A stretch of 64,000 bases of DNA from the NCBI RefSeq assembly GCF_001411555.2, contig NC_049905.1, forward strand, positions 1,178,001-1,242,000, written 5' to 3'. The DNA comes from Juglans regia (taxonomy: Eukaryota; Streptophyta; Magnoliopsida; Fagales; Juglandaceae). The first letter of the stretch is position 1. Each line of letters opens with the position of its first letter. The notes beneath the pieces were generated by a model. That model made no database searches and was not told the DNA's origin. It saw only the letters and a list, made by a program, of their open reading frames with translations. Shown in pieces: positions 37,301-49,318 of this stretch. The position numbers and the translations under genes are program-made.

Positions 37301-40300
37301 GCAATACAGTATATATTAATTAAATCAGAATCACATTTTGTTTCAACAAAATAAAGCTATTCCAACTACTTCTATGCATGCCCCCATGCATCTTAGCTTT
37401 GTAGTTAGGGCATATATATAATGGACAGACGTCATGAGTTTAAAACCTGTATTTGCCAAAACTACTCTGCCAGCCCATAATGGCTACCATGGTTTAACAC
37501 TCCATTCATAGTACAACCTTTTTTTATGTCAAATAACCTATGCATTGCACATAATTATTTATGTGATTTTGAACAGTCGACAAATCATTACCTAGTGAAG
37601 TCTCATGTTTCTGCAAAGAAGCCACGGGAGGTACCCCTCCGCAAGAAAATTTATTATGCATGGAAATTGCATCTAAAGATGGCATCGGTTCTGCCATTAA
37701 CCCAGGACGATTTATTTCTGCAGAGAGACTAGGCCTTGCAACTATCAAAGAATTATACATTGAGGAACCCTTTTCCCACACCATGCTCTCCAAAAGTCGT
37801 TCTTCCAATGAGTTTAGATGTCGCCTCAATTCTCTCGGGAGGGATTCCTCATGTCTAATGAAACTCTCTATGACCTTGCTAAGATCAAAAGATGTAATGC
37901 CGGTCCTCTCCAACACTGCAGGAAACAACATTGTGACAGTCTTATGTGTTGCTAGAACAAGTTCGGCAGAACAGGCAAGCATACATCTATGGAACCTCTC
38001 ATTAGTTAACAAAGAGGTCAAATTATTTGCGTGAAGTATTTGGGCCTCTGCTCTACACATTGCTTCCAATACCCTATAATATAATTTGAGTGCTTCATGT
38101 TTTCTTTGTTCTTCCCAGATGTTGTCCATGAGGTTTGCGCTTTGAAGATTTCCAGTCACACAGCGCTCTCCCAGACCACTGTTTGGAAATATAGCCTGCA
38201 ATATTACTTGTGCCCTGTATGCAACATCCTCAGTTACATCCCTATCACATGATGCCAGGAAACGCTCCAGCTCTACTGAGGGTTGTGATGGAAGTGGAGA
38301 GATGACAGTCCTAAGCCACTTTGCAGTTGTCATTGCTGTGCTTACAGGTGTAGCTGCCATCTTTGAACTAGCACCACCAAGAATACCACTTGCATAAGAT
38401 GCAGGAGAGCACTGTGGAGAGAATTGACTAGTAATTGTTTTGGCTGGTGATGCTATTGAATCAAATTCTCTCTGTAAAAGAACAAATATCAATATCAACT
38501 ATTTTTCTTCAGTACACAATAGAAACGGTAACAAATATTTGCACCACTACAATGACTTTAAATAATGCACATTCTTCACAGAAAACATACCTTGACACCA
38601 CTCACGTTCACAGCACCTCCAGACAAGCTTCCAGAAACAAGTTTGATGTCCTCATCATTAATGAACACCCTTTCATCCAGTTCGCCCTTGCTACGAATAG
38701 CATCATCATAATTCCTTTCCAAATTACCTAAACTGGATGATAAGGATGAGTCCTCCAGTAGGTCTTCAAAATATGTCAAACCATCTGCACAAGTATTGAG
38801 ATTTTAGGAATATAAATAAATGAAACTCGGTAACCTATTCTTATAATCAGTAATTATAGAATATCTATCTGCAAGGAAATTTTCAATAACCTGTATCAAT
38901 GTTCTCCAAGTTTTTGCTTCTGCACTCAGATGCTGGACGTGGTGTTTTCTTCAAAATATCCACTATTATATTATTGGCCTTTTCCATTGTTTTTCTCAAT
39001 TCATGTTCAGAGGTATCAAAAATGTTGCAAAGTGATGCAAGGATATCCACCTTTGTCCCATCTTTCTTAACTGAACCACATATTAATAGAATCAGCACAA
39101 ATGAAGAATGCCAAAGTCAAACTCCTCCAAAATTTAAGGAAAAAAGGGTCTAAATAACCATGAACAATGTAATAAAAGGACCGCTGTTCTAGAAAAAAAG
39201 AGAACATTTAATGAATATGCCAAAAGAGCAAAAAAATAAAAAATTACCAAAACGTTGATTATCATGGATATTGAAGTTTCTGAAGCGAACAGGAACATGA
39301 ATAATTAAGATAGCCTGTCACAGATTTCAAAAAAGGCCGTGAGAGAATATTCTTAATGAAATTGCTATTATCTTTATTACTAGACAATAATATTGTTCTT
39401 CTCTTTACTACTAAATGTCTTCTAAATGTTCAAGGTAACGTGTGTGGATGAAAGAATATTATCAATGTGGTGAAACTGCCAATTCATAATGTATGATATG
39501 TTAATTGTTTTTTCCTGCCTTTCAGATTGTGTGAAATTGCCAATTCGTAGTGTATGATACGTTAATGTTTAACTTTCATAATTTTCAGATTGTCCTTCAA
39601 GTTCTGAACTTATTGCACCAACCATTTCTCATCATTTGAAAAATAAAAAAAGAAAAGCAAAACATGTTGTGCCCATAACCAGACCACTGTTGCAACACTT
39701 AATTAAGCAAGCAAGAAATTAATTAATGCAAGAATGTAACTCACCAATACAGAAACCAAACCGTTTGTGCAGGTCACCAAGTCCTTAAAACGGCTGAACA
39801 CATGTACACGGAGTGCCAAAAACAGCAACCATCCAAACCGATGGTAGTCTGAGACATAACCAGATACACTGGTAACAGCTGACTGCTTATCAACATTTGC
39901 TTCATTTGTGACGAACAAATCCCGGTACACACGTACGTAGTGCCTTGTATCATTGTTTCATGAGACATTTATGTATATAAGTAATAAATGTGTCAAATTA
40001 TCAAGAGATGACACTGAAAGTGCAGTTTCTTATTGCCTTGATAAGAATCAAATGAAGTGCAATTGCTTATTGCAAAAAATTCTAATGTGACGTCAGAGTC
40101 ATGTTATAAAGATAATCTACAATGCATACCTCCCTTGCCTGGACATGTTTTAGCAGACATTTACAACTAGCAATTAGATTAGTATAGTTTACTTTAACTG
40201 AATATTGATGTAACATCACTAGTGATCTCTCTACTTTCTCAAGTACAGCATATTCCACCCCAGATTGTCTAAAAATTCACAAAGCTCTAGTGGTAAATAG

Positions 40301-41309
40301 CTTTTGTTCAGTTCAATTATTTATTTAAAAGAACTTTCCAAGTAGTTGATAATGCATTAGATACCAAAGACATCTTTTGAAGAAAAAAGAAAAGATACAG
40401 GAGAAGATACCCACTTGCTAAGAAGACTCAAGTGCACAAAATCAGCCTGCAACTCCTTCGCCTGATTCGACAAAAATGAATACAGAACCATTAAAAAGTT
40501 CAATGAAATAAAGGAATAACTATACAGAATAGAAGCATATCGACATGACCCTCTTAAAATATGAGCATAATTCTTTATCACATTAATACCTCGAGTCTGT
40601 TCTCCCAATCTGCACCATATAAATTACTCAAAATTGGACCGACCTTAACAAGGAAATGCGGAAGCTCCTTGAAGAAGTCCACAATGCTGCGAAACAAAAA
40701 ATAGGATGCTGATAATCAAAGAAAGCAATCGATCACCAACACTAAAAATAAAAACTGTGAGACTAAAGTCGTACGTCAGCTTTGCTGCTCTCAGTATCCG
40801 ACATAAGGTAAACCTATTATCATCAGACCCTCGCTGCTCGCTATCTCCATTCTTCTCGCTTAGCCTTTTCACAGAATATAAAACAAATGCAAACCAAAAC
40901 CTTTCTGCTTCTTCAGGCTGGCACTGATAAACACAATTCTGTTAATGTCACATAACAATCTTTCTTCCTTGCAACTTCCACGTGAACAAGAAAAATTAAC
41001 AGAATATACCGTTCCATTTCCAATAACTGAACTATTAGTCAGCAGAGGTTTGGTTTCTTTCAACAGCTTCATAGCTTTGGTACAAATGATCTCATCCAAT
41101 GACAGTCCATTCTGTCACCAAAACCCATATTTAATTCACAGGAAACCGACTCTTGAAAAATAAAAAAGAAATCAAAATGAAACTGCAAATAACACAAACA
41201 AAATCAAGACCTTGCAGAACTCTGTGAATCGAGCTTCAGCGGGGTCCATATTGCCGCTACTGGAATGCAAAATTGTAGCTGTTGCGTGCGAAAGTTTAGC
41301 GTCTTCCAT
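34397..41309 (-). CDS. RBR1: Retinoblastoma-related protein
   Basis: The plant pRb homologue, a nuclear repressor of E2F that controls S-phase entry, stem-cell state and gametogenesis. Eighteen exons on the minus strand: 41309-41211, 41111-41010, 40923-40775, 40686-40590, 40461-40415, 39943-39745, 39314-39248, 39070-38891, 38784-38591, 38471-37592, 37287-37131, 37006-36934, 36514-36338, 36250-36131, 36052-35911, 35802-35690, 34760-34645 and 34547-34397. All phases agree, giving about 1,020 residues. The N-terminal domain includes FTEFCKNGLSLDE and [14 protein letters not shown]. Pocket A is in the 880-bp exon ([20 protein letters not shown] onward). Pocket B runs from [19 protein letters not shown] through [16 protein letters not shown] to [11 protein letters not shown]. 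The C-terminus ([20 protein letters not shown]) is strongly conserved in plant RBRs. The 87-nt intron 36251-36337 has no stop in frame. Confidence 0.97.
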
Positions 41310-41449
41310 CTTCTCTAATCTAGTTCGACTTGTCCAAACCCTGGCCGACCCAATCTAAGCCAATGATGCACCAAGCTCAAACCTTAAAAAAAAATCTCTA
41401 TTTTCAGTTTTGATTTAACGCAAACTTTGGACTTCCGAATTTCCTTCAA

Positions 41450-42195
41450 TCAATCTGAAAACCTACTAACGCAAACCAAAAACTTGAAAGTCAAACACAC
41501 AAACCAAATTTGCAAATACCAGTAATGAAATATCGAATAACAGCAATTAACGTAAAGTTAATATAACGTATAGAAAGAAATTCTCTTTGCTTTCTCCGGG
41601 AAAAAAGCTACAGCAGAATTTGCTTCCGAAATACAAGGCAATTACTTTCAAATTGTTAAAAACAAAGACAAATATGGCATTGTTGCTTTTGTTTGAAATA
41701 ATTCACACTAAAAAAACAGCTAGTGCAAGAACTTGAACAAACAACAAGGCTGAGATCTCAATTGAAAAACATAAAAATCAAATTCGACAAAAGAAATAAA
41801 AGGACAAAAAAGAGAAAAGCTTACGACTTTCGCCTGGCTTATCTCTCTTCCCAAGCGAATAAACCCTACAGATCAAGAGAAGAAACCCGAGAAACAACGG
41901 CGTTTCTCGTTAGATCCAGAGCTAATCAGAGAAGGTTCTGAGCTCTGAAACCTATCTTTCTTTCTCTGTCTCTCTCTCTCTCTTACTCTTCTATTAGGAG
42001 TTCTTTTTGGGGAAACCCTGCTTGAGGTAGCGCGGGAAAAACAGCATGGCCATGCGCATCGTCGTCATCATCATCCCCGACACAGGGCACATGCAATAGG
42101 AGTTCGACACGTCACGGAGTTTAGCTTTTTTTTACCGCCAAAATTTAACGCCGTTACGGGATTTCCTTGGGCAGTGAAGATCTGGCTGATTCTGG
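41450..42195. repeat. Left arm of the inverted repeat (RBR promoter, leader, start of intron 1)
   Basis: This arm is the true 5' region of RBR (transcribed leftward). It contains the leader with a likely donor GTAAGC just after 41825 read on the minus strand, a TC microsatellite (about 41962-41985) and the promoter. The reverse complement of the whole stretch recurs at about 42590-43260, with similarity along its length: agatctgg and ccttgg at the inner edge, aaatttaacgccgttacggg in the promoter, aaaagcttacgac at the donor, and aatctgaa at the outer edge. Outer limits are approximate. Confidence 0.8.
42032..42039 (-). promoter_or_regulatory. E2F-type site in the RBR promoter
   Basis: gcgggaaa on the plus strand reads TTTCCCGC on the minus strand, a canonical plant E2F site. 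A second related site, ccgccaaa (TTTGGCGG), lies at 42135-42142. RBR genes are known E2F targets, which suggests negative feedback. Both sites have mirror copies in the right arm. Confidence 0.6.
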
Positions 42196-42589
42196 CTTGA
42201 AAGTCGGCCTGACGTTACGTGCGGTAACTAACGGAAGAGTAATGTTAGGTACGGAGTGCATTAATCAGTATAATTTTTTTAGAAAAAGTTATATTTACTA
42301 TTTATTATTAAAAATTTAATTCTATTTCACATAAATTTTGTATTTATTTAATTAAAAAAATTGTATAATATTTACATATTTTAATAGTTATAGAATATTT
42401 AAATACAATATAATTCTTTCAAAAAAATTAAAAAACTAATTTATTTCATATAAATTTTATATTTATTTATTTTTTAAAAAATTATATAATATTTACGTAT
42501 ATCATTTATCTGCCGTCCTAGCTTCGGTAAACCAAACAAAACGGCCCAGCACGCACTTGTGTCCCCGTGGAAGCGTCGGAAATCCCGCG
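42196..42589. other. Spacer of the RBR inverted repeat
   Basis: About 390 bp. Most of it (42240-42510) is AT-rich, with twice-repeated words such as cacataaattttgtatttat and catataaattttatatttat, probably a MITE-type insertion. The right 80 bp are GC-richer. No coding frame. Confidence 0.5.
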
Positions 42590-43260
42590 CACAACCAGAT
42601 CTTCAACGTCCAAGGAAATCCCGTAACGGCGTTAAAATTTGGCGGTAAAAAAACCTAACTCCGTGACGTGTCGAACCCTATTGCATGTGCCATGTGTCGG
42701 GCATGATCATGACCATGGCCATCCTGTTTTTCCCGCGCGGCCACACGTAAAGAGAGAGAGAGAGAGAGAGAGAGTGGGGGAAGAGAGTATAGGATTCAGA
42801 GCTCAGAGCCTTCTCCGGTCACGTCTGGATCCAACAAAAAAGGCCATCATCTCTCGGGTTTCTTCACCTGTTCTGTAGGGTTAGTGGGGGAGCTTGGGAC
42901 TTGGGAGAAGAGATCAGAGAGCCAAAAGTCGTAAGCTTTTTTTTTTTTTCTTGTTCTTTTTTTTTTTTCAATTTGATTTTTGTTTGTTGAGATCTCAGTC
43001 CTGCTGATTGCTAATATTCGTTCTTGTTCATGCGAATTGTTTGAAAAAAAAAAGTAAAAGAAAAAAGAAACCATGCTCTATTTGTTCCTATTTTTAACAA
43101 TTTTGAGGCATTTGCATTTTTTTAGGAAAGTTTGCTCTTTTTTTTTCCAGAGAAAGAAAAGATAAGTACTTTCGATATGTCAAATTTAATAATTGTTGTT
43201 TTTAGATATTCCATTTCTGGTCTTTTGTGAATTTGGTCTGTGCTTCGAAATTCAGATTGT
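42590..43260. repeat. Right arm: inverted copy of the RBR 5' region
   Basis: A reverse-complement copy of the RBR promoter and leader, pointing rightward. It keeps the E2F-like words tttggcgg (42638-42645) and tttcccgc (42729-42736), a GA microsatellite (about 42751-42775) in the leader position, and the splice donor aaagtc|gtaagc at about 42932. RBR coding exons are not duplicated. A plausible acceptor (tttcctttcag) lies at about 43349-43360, so a spliced rightward transcript could start here, but no protein is recognised downstream. Confidence 0.75.
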
Positions 43261-44526
43261 CGCGGAACTTACATCGTTTTGGTGTGTTTAATGATATGTG
43301 TGGCCTTGCTTTATACATAATCTTTGAGCTTAATTAGTTCCATATTTGTTTCCTTTCAGCAATGACTTCAGTCAATGTACGCTCACTGCTTCTCTTTTCC
43401 GCAATTTTTCGTGTCATTCTAATCGTCTATGGAGAATGGCAAGATAGTCATATGGAGGTTAGATACATAGGATGTTGATTACCTTGTCTTTTCTGATGCT
43501 GCTGCTTTAATGGCTTCAGGAGATTCCCCTTACAAAAGAATGGCATATCGTTACTTTCCTTTGCTCGCTTTCGTGCTCATTCCAAATACAATCATTCATA
43601 GATCATGGGGGAAATTTCTCTTCTCAGCTTCTGGTATTGAACTTCGCTCTTCATAATTATATGCCTAAAGGGTGTGTGATTTGTAGAAATGTCCTTTGGC
43701 TGGTCTCAAATTTTTTGCCTTTTAGATATCAAAGCAAAAGGATATCACATGCTGGCTATGAAATTGGACATGGATTGAGGCTGCTAGCATATATGCGTTT
43801 TTTTTCATAGATTTTATCATTTCCTTTTTCTCCTTTTGTTGTCCTGAATCAGTATAGTATTACTCTCCATCGTGTTTTTCCCTCTCTTACATAAATCCAT
43901 GTGCCACAAATAAAGAGTTTGGTGAAAGGATTTTCGCACTAAACAATATGTTTATGGTCATGTTTCAGATTTACTTGTGGGCTTGTTTATCCGATCTATT
44001 TGAAAGCTACTCAGGGTGCCTGACAATATATGCACCTATTCTGTAATGGTATGGCTCCTCGATCCATTTACCTTCACCATTGGAACCCGTGGGAACTGTG
44101 AGCCCATTGTTTGTGCCTTGATTCTATGGATCATTATCTGTGTTATGAATGGTATATATTCTACTTCCATTTCATTAGATTGCACCATGGTGTTTGCTAC
44201 AAAGATGCCAGATTGTTAAGTTTCTGAATTTGTGTATTGACTGCTCAAAAGTGGTTAAGGGGCACTTACATGTCTGTGTGCCGGCAATATATATTAGAAT
44301 AAAGAAACTTTAAATATTTCAAGGAACAATTCGTCTCAGCATGTCTTTGGGTGAGAATTCGGTTGTCTATAAACAAAACACTTGAGTCTCCCCTCCCCCT
44401 TTCCATTTTGTTTCACTAGATGCCATTTCGAGAGTTAAGTTGTTTTGAACTTGTAAATTAACGTAGGCATAAAGGTATATGTTACTGTTTCTGGGGATTC
44501 TAATTGTAGTCAATTTCAGATATAGG
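43261..44526. other. Region between the RBR inverted repeat and the LINE
   Basis: No coding gene is recognised. Base composition is moderate, unlike the AT-rich intergenic DNA elsewhere, and it could be part of a non-coding transcript driven by the mirrored promoter. The 67-codon frame at 44016 shows no known domain. Confidence 0.4.
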
Positions 44527-47500
44527 TGGAGAAGAAAGCAGAATGCTGGGGTTAAATGAGGAAAGTGTTTTGAGGATGTTAGTTGGCTTGGAGGAGAAGG
44601 TTGGCAGCGTGTTAGATGAAATCAGCTACCTAAAACGCTGCGTTAAGGGTAAGGCTGAGCTGACGGAGGTGGTGGGCCGTAAGGATGGGCCTGGAATGGG
44701 TCACGGCAGTGTGTTGGGCCTAGGCAAGAAGGCCGCAGGCCCTGTGAACGGCAGTGAGTTGGGCCTTGGCAAGGTTCAGGCCGCAGGCCCTATGAAGGCC
44801 TGGAGGGCGGTGGCTCCAGTTGGGTCGGGGAAATCTATCGGACCTGAGATATCGGATCAGAGACGGAACTTGCCGATAAGCCCATTACCGGTAACCCTGC
44901 CCGCACAGAAGTGGCCGACGACCTCGGTCGACCACTCTGGTGTGATGGTAACGAAGCTCCGACGGGAAATACCTCTGAGTCCGAGAAATACCTCTGAGTC
45001 GATAGCGGTAGAGAGTCCGAGAAATACCTCTGAGTCCTTGTCTCCAGGGATCTTGGCGGAGAATGGGCCTTCGGAGCTAAGCATGGTGGTCGAAGATACT
45101 ATAGCTGTGCACGAGCAGCCTGGTCCGTGGGAAAGTGAGAAGTCCTTACGGGGTGAGGAGGTTACGCGGGAAATTTCTGATGAGGTTCCGTATGTTTCTC
45201 CACTGTTGGTGATGAGTAATCCTGATGAGATAATTTCTGGGAATGATATTCCTTTTAATAATATGGTTTTAAGTGGCGAAACAAATAAGTTGGGTGTTTC
45301 AGAATTGATTTTGTTCCCTAATAACAGTATGGGGGAGGAGGGGGCTCTTACTCCTCTATGTACACTCCCTCCCAGTGATTATGGGAGTTGTTCGACGAAT
45401 TGGATTTTTAAAAAGGTAGAGGAGTTACAGAAAATTTTTGGGTCTCTTTTGGAGCTTATGAGGAACAATTTATGGCCCTCCTTGTGGCTATTGAAGCTAG
45501 TCGTTCGAAATTAGCTACAAAACAAGATAGGGAACTTAAACGCTTAACATGCTCCATCAATTATGATGTTAAGGATGGAAGTAGTGGAAGGGTTAGATCA
45601 AAAGGGAGGGGAAAGTTAAGTTTTAATGAAGCCTAAGATTGTTTCTTGGAATGTAAGGGGTCTCAATGATAGGGACAAACGTCTTAGTATCAAAGCTTTA
45701 TTGAGATTGTGGAAGGGTGATGTGATATGTTTGCAAGAAACAAAGTTGGGTTTTATTGATAGAAGATTGGTGCGTAGTATTTGGGGATGTTCTTACATGG
45801 GTTGGTCCTATTTGGCTTCTCAGGGAGCATCAGGTGGTGTGTTATTAATGTGGGATAAAAGAGTGGTTGAGGCGATTGAGGAATGTGTTGGAGAGTTCTC
45901 AGTGTCGGTGTTATTCAAAAATGTGAGCGACGGGTGGATTTGGGCTTTTGCAGGGTCTTATGGTCCCAACATAGATAGAGATAGACGACGGTTGTGGGAG
46001 GAGTTGGCGGGAATACACTCTTTATGGGATGTGCCGTGGTGCATGGGGGGTGATTTTAACATTATTCGTTTTCCTAGTGAACGATCGGGGCATCATCGAC
46101 ACACTCAGGCCATGGTGGAATTCTTTGAGTTCATCTTTGATATGGATCTTATGGACCTCCCTTTGGTGGGGGGTGAGTACACTTGGTCTAACGACCGTGC
46201 TTGGTCGAAGTTGGATAGATTCCTTGTCTCGCCGCTATGGGAAGCCCACTATCCAGAAGTAAGTCAGAAAAGGTTAGCTAGAGTCAATTCAGACCATTTT
46301 CCCATTCTTTTAGATTGTGGGGGCATTCACGGGGGTCGCCGGTATTTCAAGTTTGAGAATATGTGGCTTAAGGTGAACGGGTTTGTAGAGATGGTGAGAA
46401 CTTGGTGGACTTCGTACCAGGTTAGTGGCACTCCGAGTTTTATTCTTGCAGGAAAGCTGAAGGCTCTAAAGCAAGACCTGAAGAAATGGAACTTGGAAGT
46501 TTTTGGTCACACTGACAATCAAAAGTCTATTTTGTTGGAGGAGTTGCAGGAATTTGAGGATAAGGAATTATTGGGAAGGGCCTCTGATGAGGAGTTATTG
46601 AGAAAAGTAACGGTTGTGGCAGAGTTGGAAAGGGTTTTATTGTTAGAAGAGACTTCATGGCGACAAAAATCTAGAGCCCTTTGGTTGAAAGAGGGTGACA
46701 GGTGTACGAAGTTTTTTCACAAAATGGCTAATTCTCATCGACGTAATAATGCGATTGAGCTGTTACATTCAGGTACTCAGGTGCTATCTTCTTCCGATGA
46801 TTTAGAAAGTCATATTGCACAATATTATGAGACTCTTCTTACCGAATCAGCAACTTGGAGGCCGAAGCTTGATGACTTACCGTTTGAGGCAATTGATCCG
46901 CAGCTTGTGAGTGTCTTGGAGAGACCCTTTGAGGAAGATGAGATTTTCAAGGTCATATCTGGTATGGCTAAGGACAAAGCGCCGGGTCCGGATGGTTTCT
47001 CAATGGGTTTCTTCCAAACTTGTTGGGATGTGGTGAAAGGTGATATCTTGCGGGTGTTCAGTGAATTTCATGCTTATCAAAAGTTTGAAAAATCACTTAA
47101 TGCGACCTTTATTGCACTCATTCCTAAGAAATATGGGGCGTTGAATATTGAAGATTTTCGCCCAATAAGTTTGGTTAGCAGTGTCTATAAGATTATTTCT
47201 AAGGTCCTTGCTAATCGGCTCAGTCCAGTACTGGAAAATATTATCTCCAAGCCTCAGAATGCTTTTATTCGTGGGAGATATATACTTGATTCGGTGCTCA
47301 TTGCAAATGAGTGTTTGGATGCTAGATTGAGGGAGGGAAGTCCAGGTATTCTTTGCAAGCTAGACATGGAGAAGGCTTATGATCATGTGAACTGGGATTT
47401 CCTTTTGTATTTGTTGAAGAGGTGTGGTTTTGGAGATAGGTGGATTTCTTGGATGCGTTATTGTATTTCAACGGCCCGATTTTCAGTGCTAGTTAATGGC

Positions 47501-49309
47501 ACTCCTGCTGGCTTTTTTTATAACTCGAGGGGATTGCGACAGGGTGATCCGTTATCTCCCTTTCTTTTTGTCTGGCTTTTTTATCTGGTTTTCAAGTGGG
47601 AAATGGCTCTAGTAGCCCTTGTATCATTTCACATCTCCTTTTTGCAGACAACACTGTTGTTTTGTGAAGCGGATAGGAGTCAGGTCCAAACTTTGCGTGC
47701 ATTACTACTTTGTTTTGAAGCAATATCAGGGCTCAAGGTGAAGCTTCACAAGTCTGAGTTGGTTCCGGTGGGTGTGGTCCCTAATATACGCAATCTAGCA
47801 AGTCTTCTGGGTTGCAGGGTGTCCTCGTTCCCAATGAAATATCTGGGTCTTCCGTTAGGTGCTACTTTCAAGAGTAGAGCTATATGGGATGGGGTGGTAG
47901 AGAAGATAGAGAAAAGATTGGCTGGATGGAAAATGGTGTATCTATTGAAAGGGGGTCGTCTCACTCTTATCAAGAGTACCCTCACAAACCTTCCCACTTA
48001 TTTTTTATCTCTTTTTCTTATGCCTGCAGGGGTCGGGAATAGAATTGAGAAACTCTTTAAGGCATTTCTATGGGGAGGCTTAGGGGAGGAGAAGAAAATT
48101 CATTTGGTTAATTGGAAGACAGTATGTTCTCCAGTTGAGTACCGGGGGGTTGGGTGTGTGTAATTTGAGAACTTTTAATAAAGTGTTGTTGGAGAAATGG
48201 CTTTGGAGATATCATGTGGAAGGGGGTTTGTGGAGGGAAACTATAGATGCTAAATAGGTGTTGCTTGGGGTGGTTGGTGTTCTAAAGAAGTGAGAGGGGG
48301 GCATGGAGTGGGGCTATGGAAGTTTATAAGGAATGGGTGGATTAGTTTTGTAAATCATATTCGTTTTGTCGCAGGTGAGGGTAACCGAATCAGTTTTTGG
48401 CGGGATGTGTGGTGTGGAGAACATGCATTGGAAAGGGTGTTTCCAGCTTTATATCGTATTGCAGTTAATAAGGAGGTTTCTGTGGCGGATGTGCGATTAT
48501 TTGCTCATGGTTCGCATCAATGGAATATTCTATTTAATAGAGATATTCATGATTGGGAATTATCTATGGTTTCAGATTTTTTCAGCTTGCTACATTCTGT
48601 AGGGTCTACTATGGTGCAACATGATAGCTTGAAATGGAGGTTCCAGGATCACAAGAAATTCACAGTAAATGCGTATTACAAAATTTTGATTTCACAGGAC
48701 CATACCTCATTCCCTTGGAGGAACATCTGGAGGTCTCGCGTGCCCTCTAGAGTTGCTTTCTTTGTTTGGAATGCCGCCCTTGGGAAGATCTTGACCACGG
48801 ACAATTTGAGGAAGAGAGGATGTGTTGTGCTGGATTGGTGTTATATGTGTAGAAAGAATGGAGAATCGGTAGATCATCTTTTACTACATTGTGAGGTAGC
48901 AAGAGGGTTGTGGGATGAGATTTTTCGACGGGTCGGTGTGGCTTGGGTAATGCCTAGGAGAGTGGTGGAGTTGATGGGTTGTTGGAGAAAATTGCAGGGC
49001 AGTCATCAAGTGGCAGCAGTTAGGAGAATGATTCCGTTGTGTATTATGTGGTGTATTTGGACAGAAAGGAATATGCGATGCTTTGAAGACAAGGAACGAA
49101 CAATGATGGAGCTGAATAATTTTTTTCTGCATACTTTATTGCTTTGGTTTTCAGCTATTGTATTAAATGGGGATGATATTCATGAATTATTATCTTTAGT
49201 TCATCACTCATAGAATGTATTTAGGTGTTCAACAGTATACTTCCTGTGTACTAGGTACATGCCTATTTCATTCACATCAATAAAGTTTATCTCTTACTTA
49301 TCAAAAAAA
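44527..49309 (+). mobile_element. Large LINE, 5'-truncated, with ORF1 end and ORF2
   Basis: Begins inside ORF1 (frame 44543-45514, then one frameshift) and ends in ttacttatc plus poly(A). A 9-bp target duplication, agatatagg, lies at 44518-44526 and 49310-49318. The ORF1 remnant has a tandem SPRNTSES motif and its C-terminal end; the RNA-binding part is missing. ORF2 starts at 45626 with ATG overlapping the end of ORF1. It has the endonuclease (SWNVRGLND, CLQETKL, GGDFNII, SDHFPILL), then RT (FRPISLVSSVYKIISKVLANR, GLRQGDPLSPFLF). About 50-80 bp are missing after that, so the catalytic FADD is lost: it reads FADN in another frame. A frameshift near 48145 and a stop near 48256 separate the zf-RVT part (48290-49213). 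Confidence 0.93.
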
Positions 49310-49318
49310 AGATATAGG

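Noticed and set aside
40411..40414. RBR exon 5 donor after TGG (tgg|gtatct)
   Set aside because: It leaves the next exon without an in-phase acceptor; the upstream donor caa|gtgggt joins to acaag|gcac and restores the LLSKHY reading.
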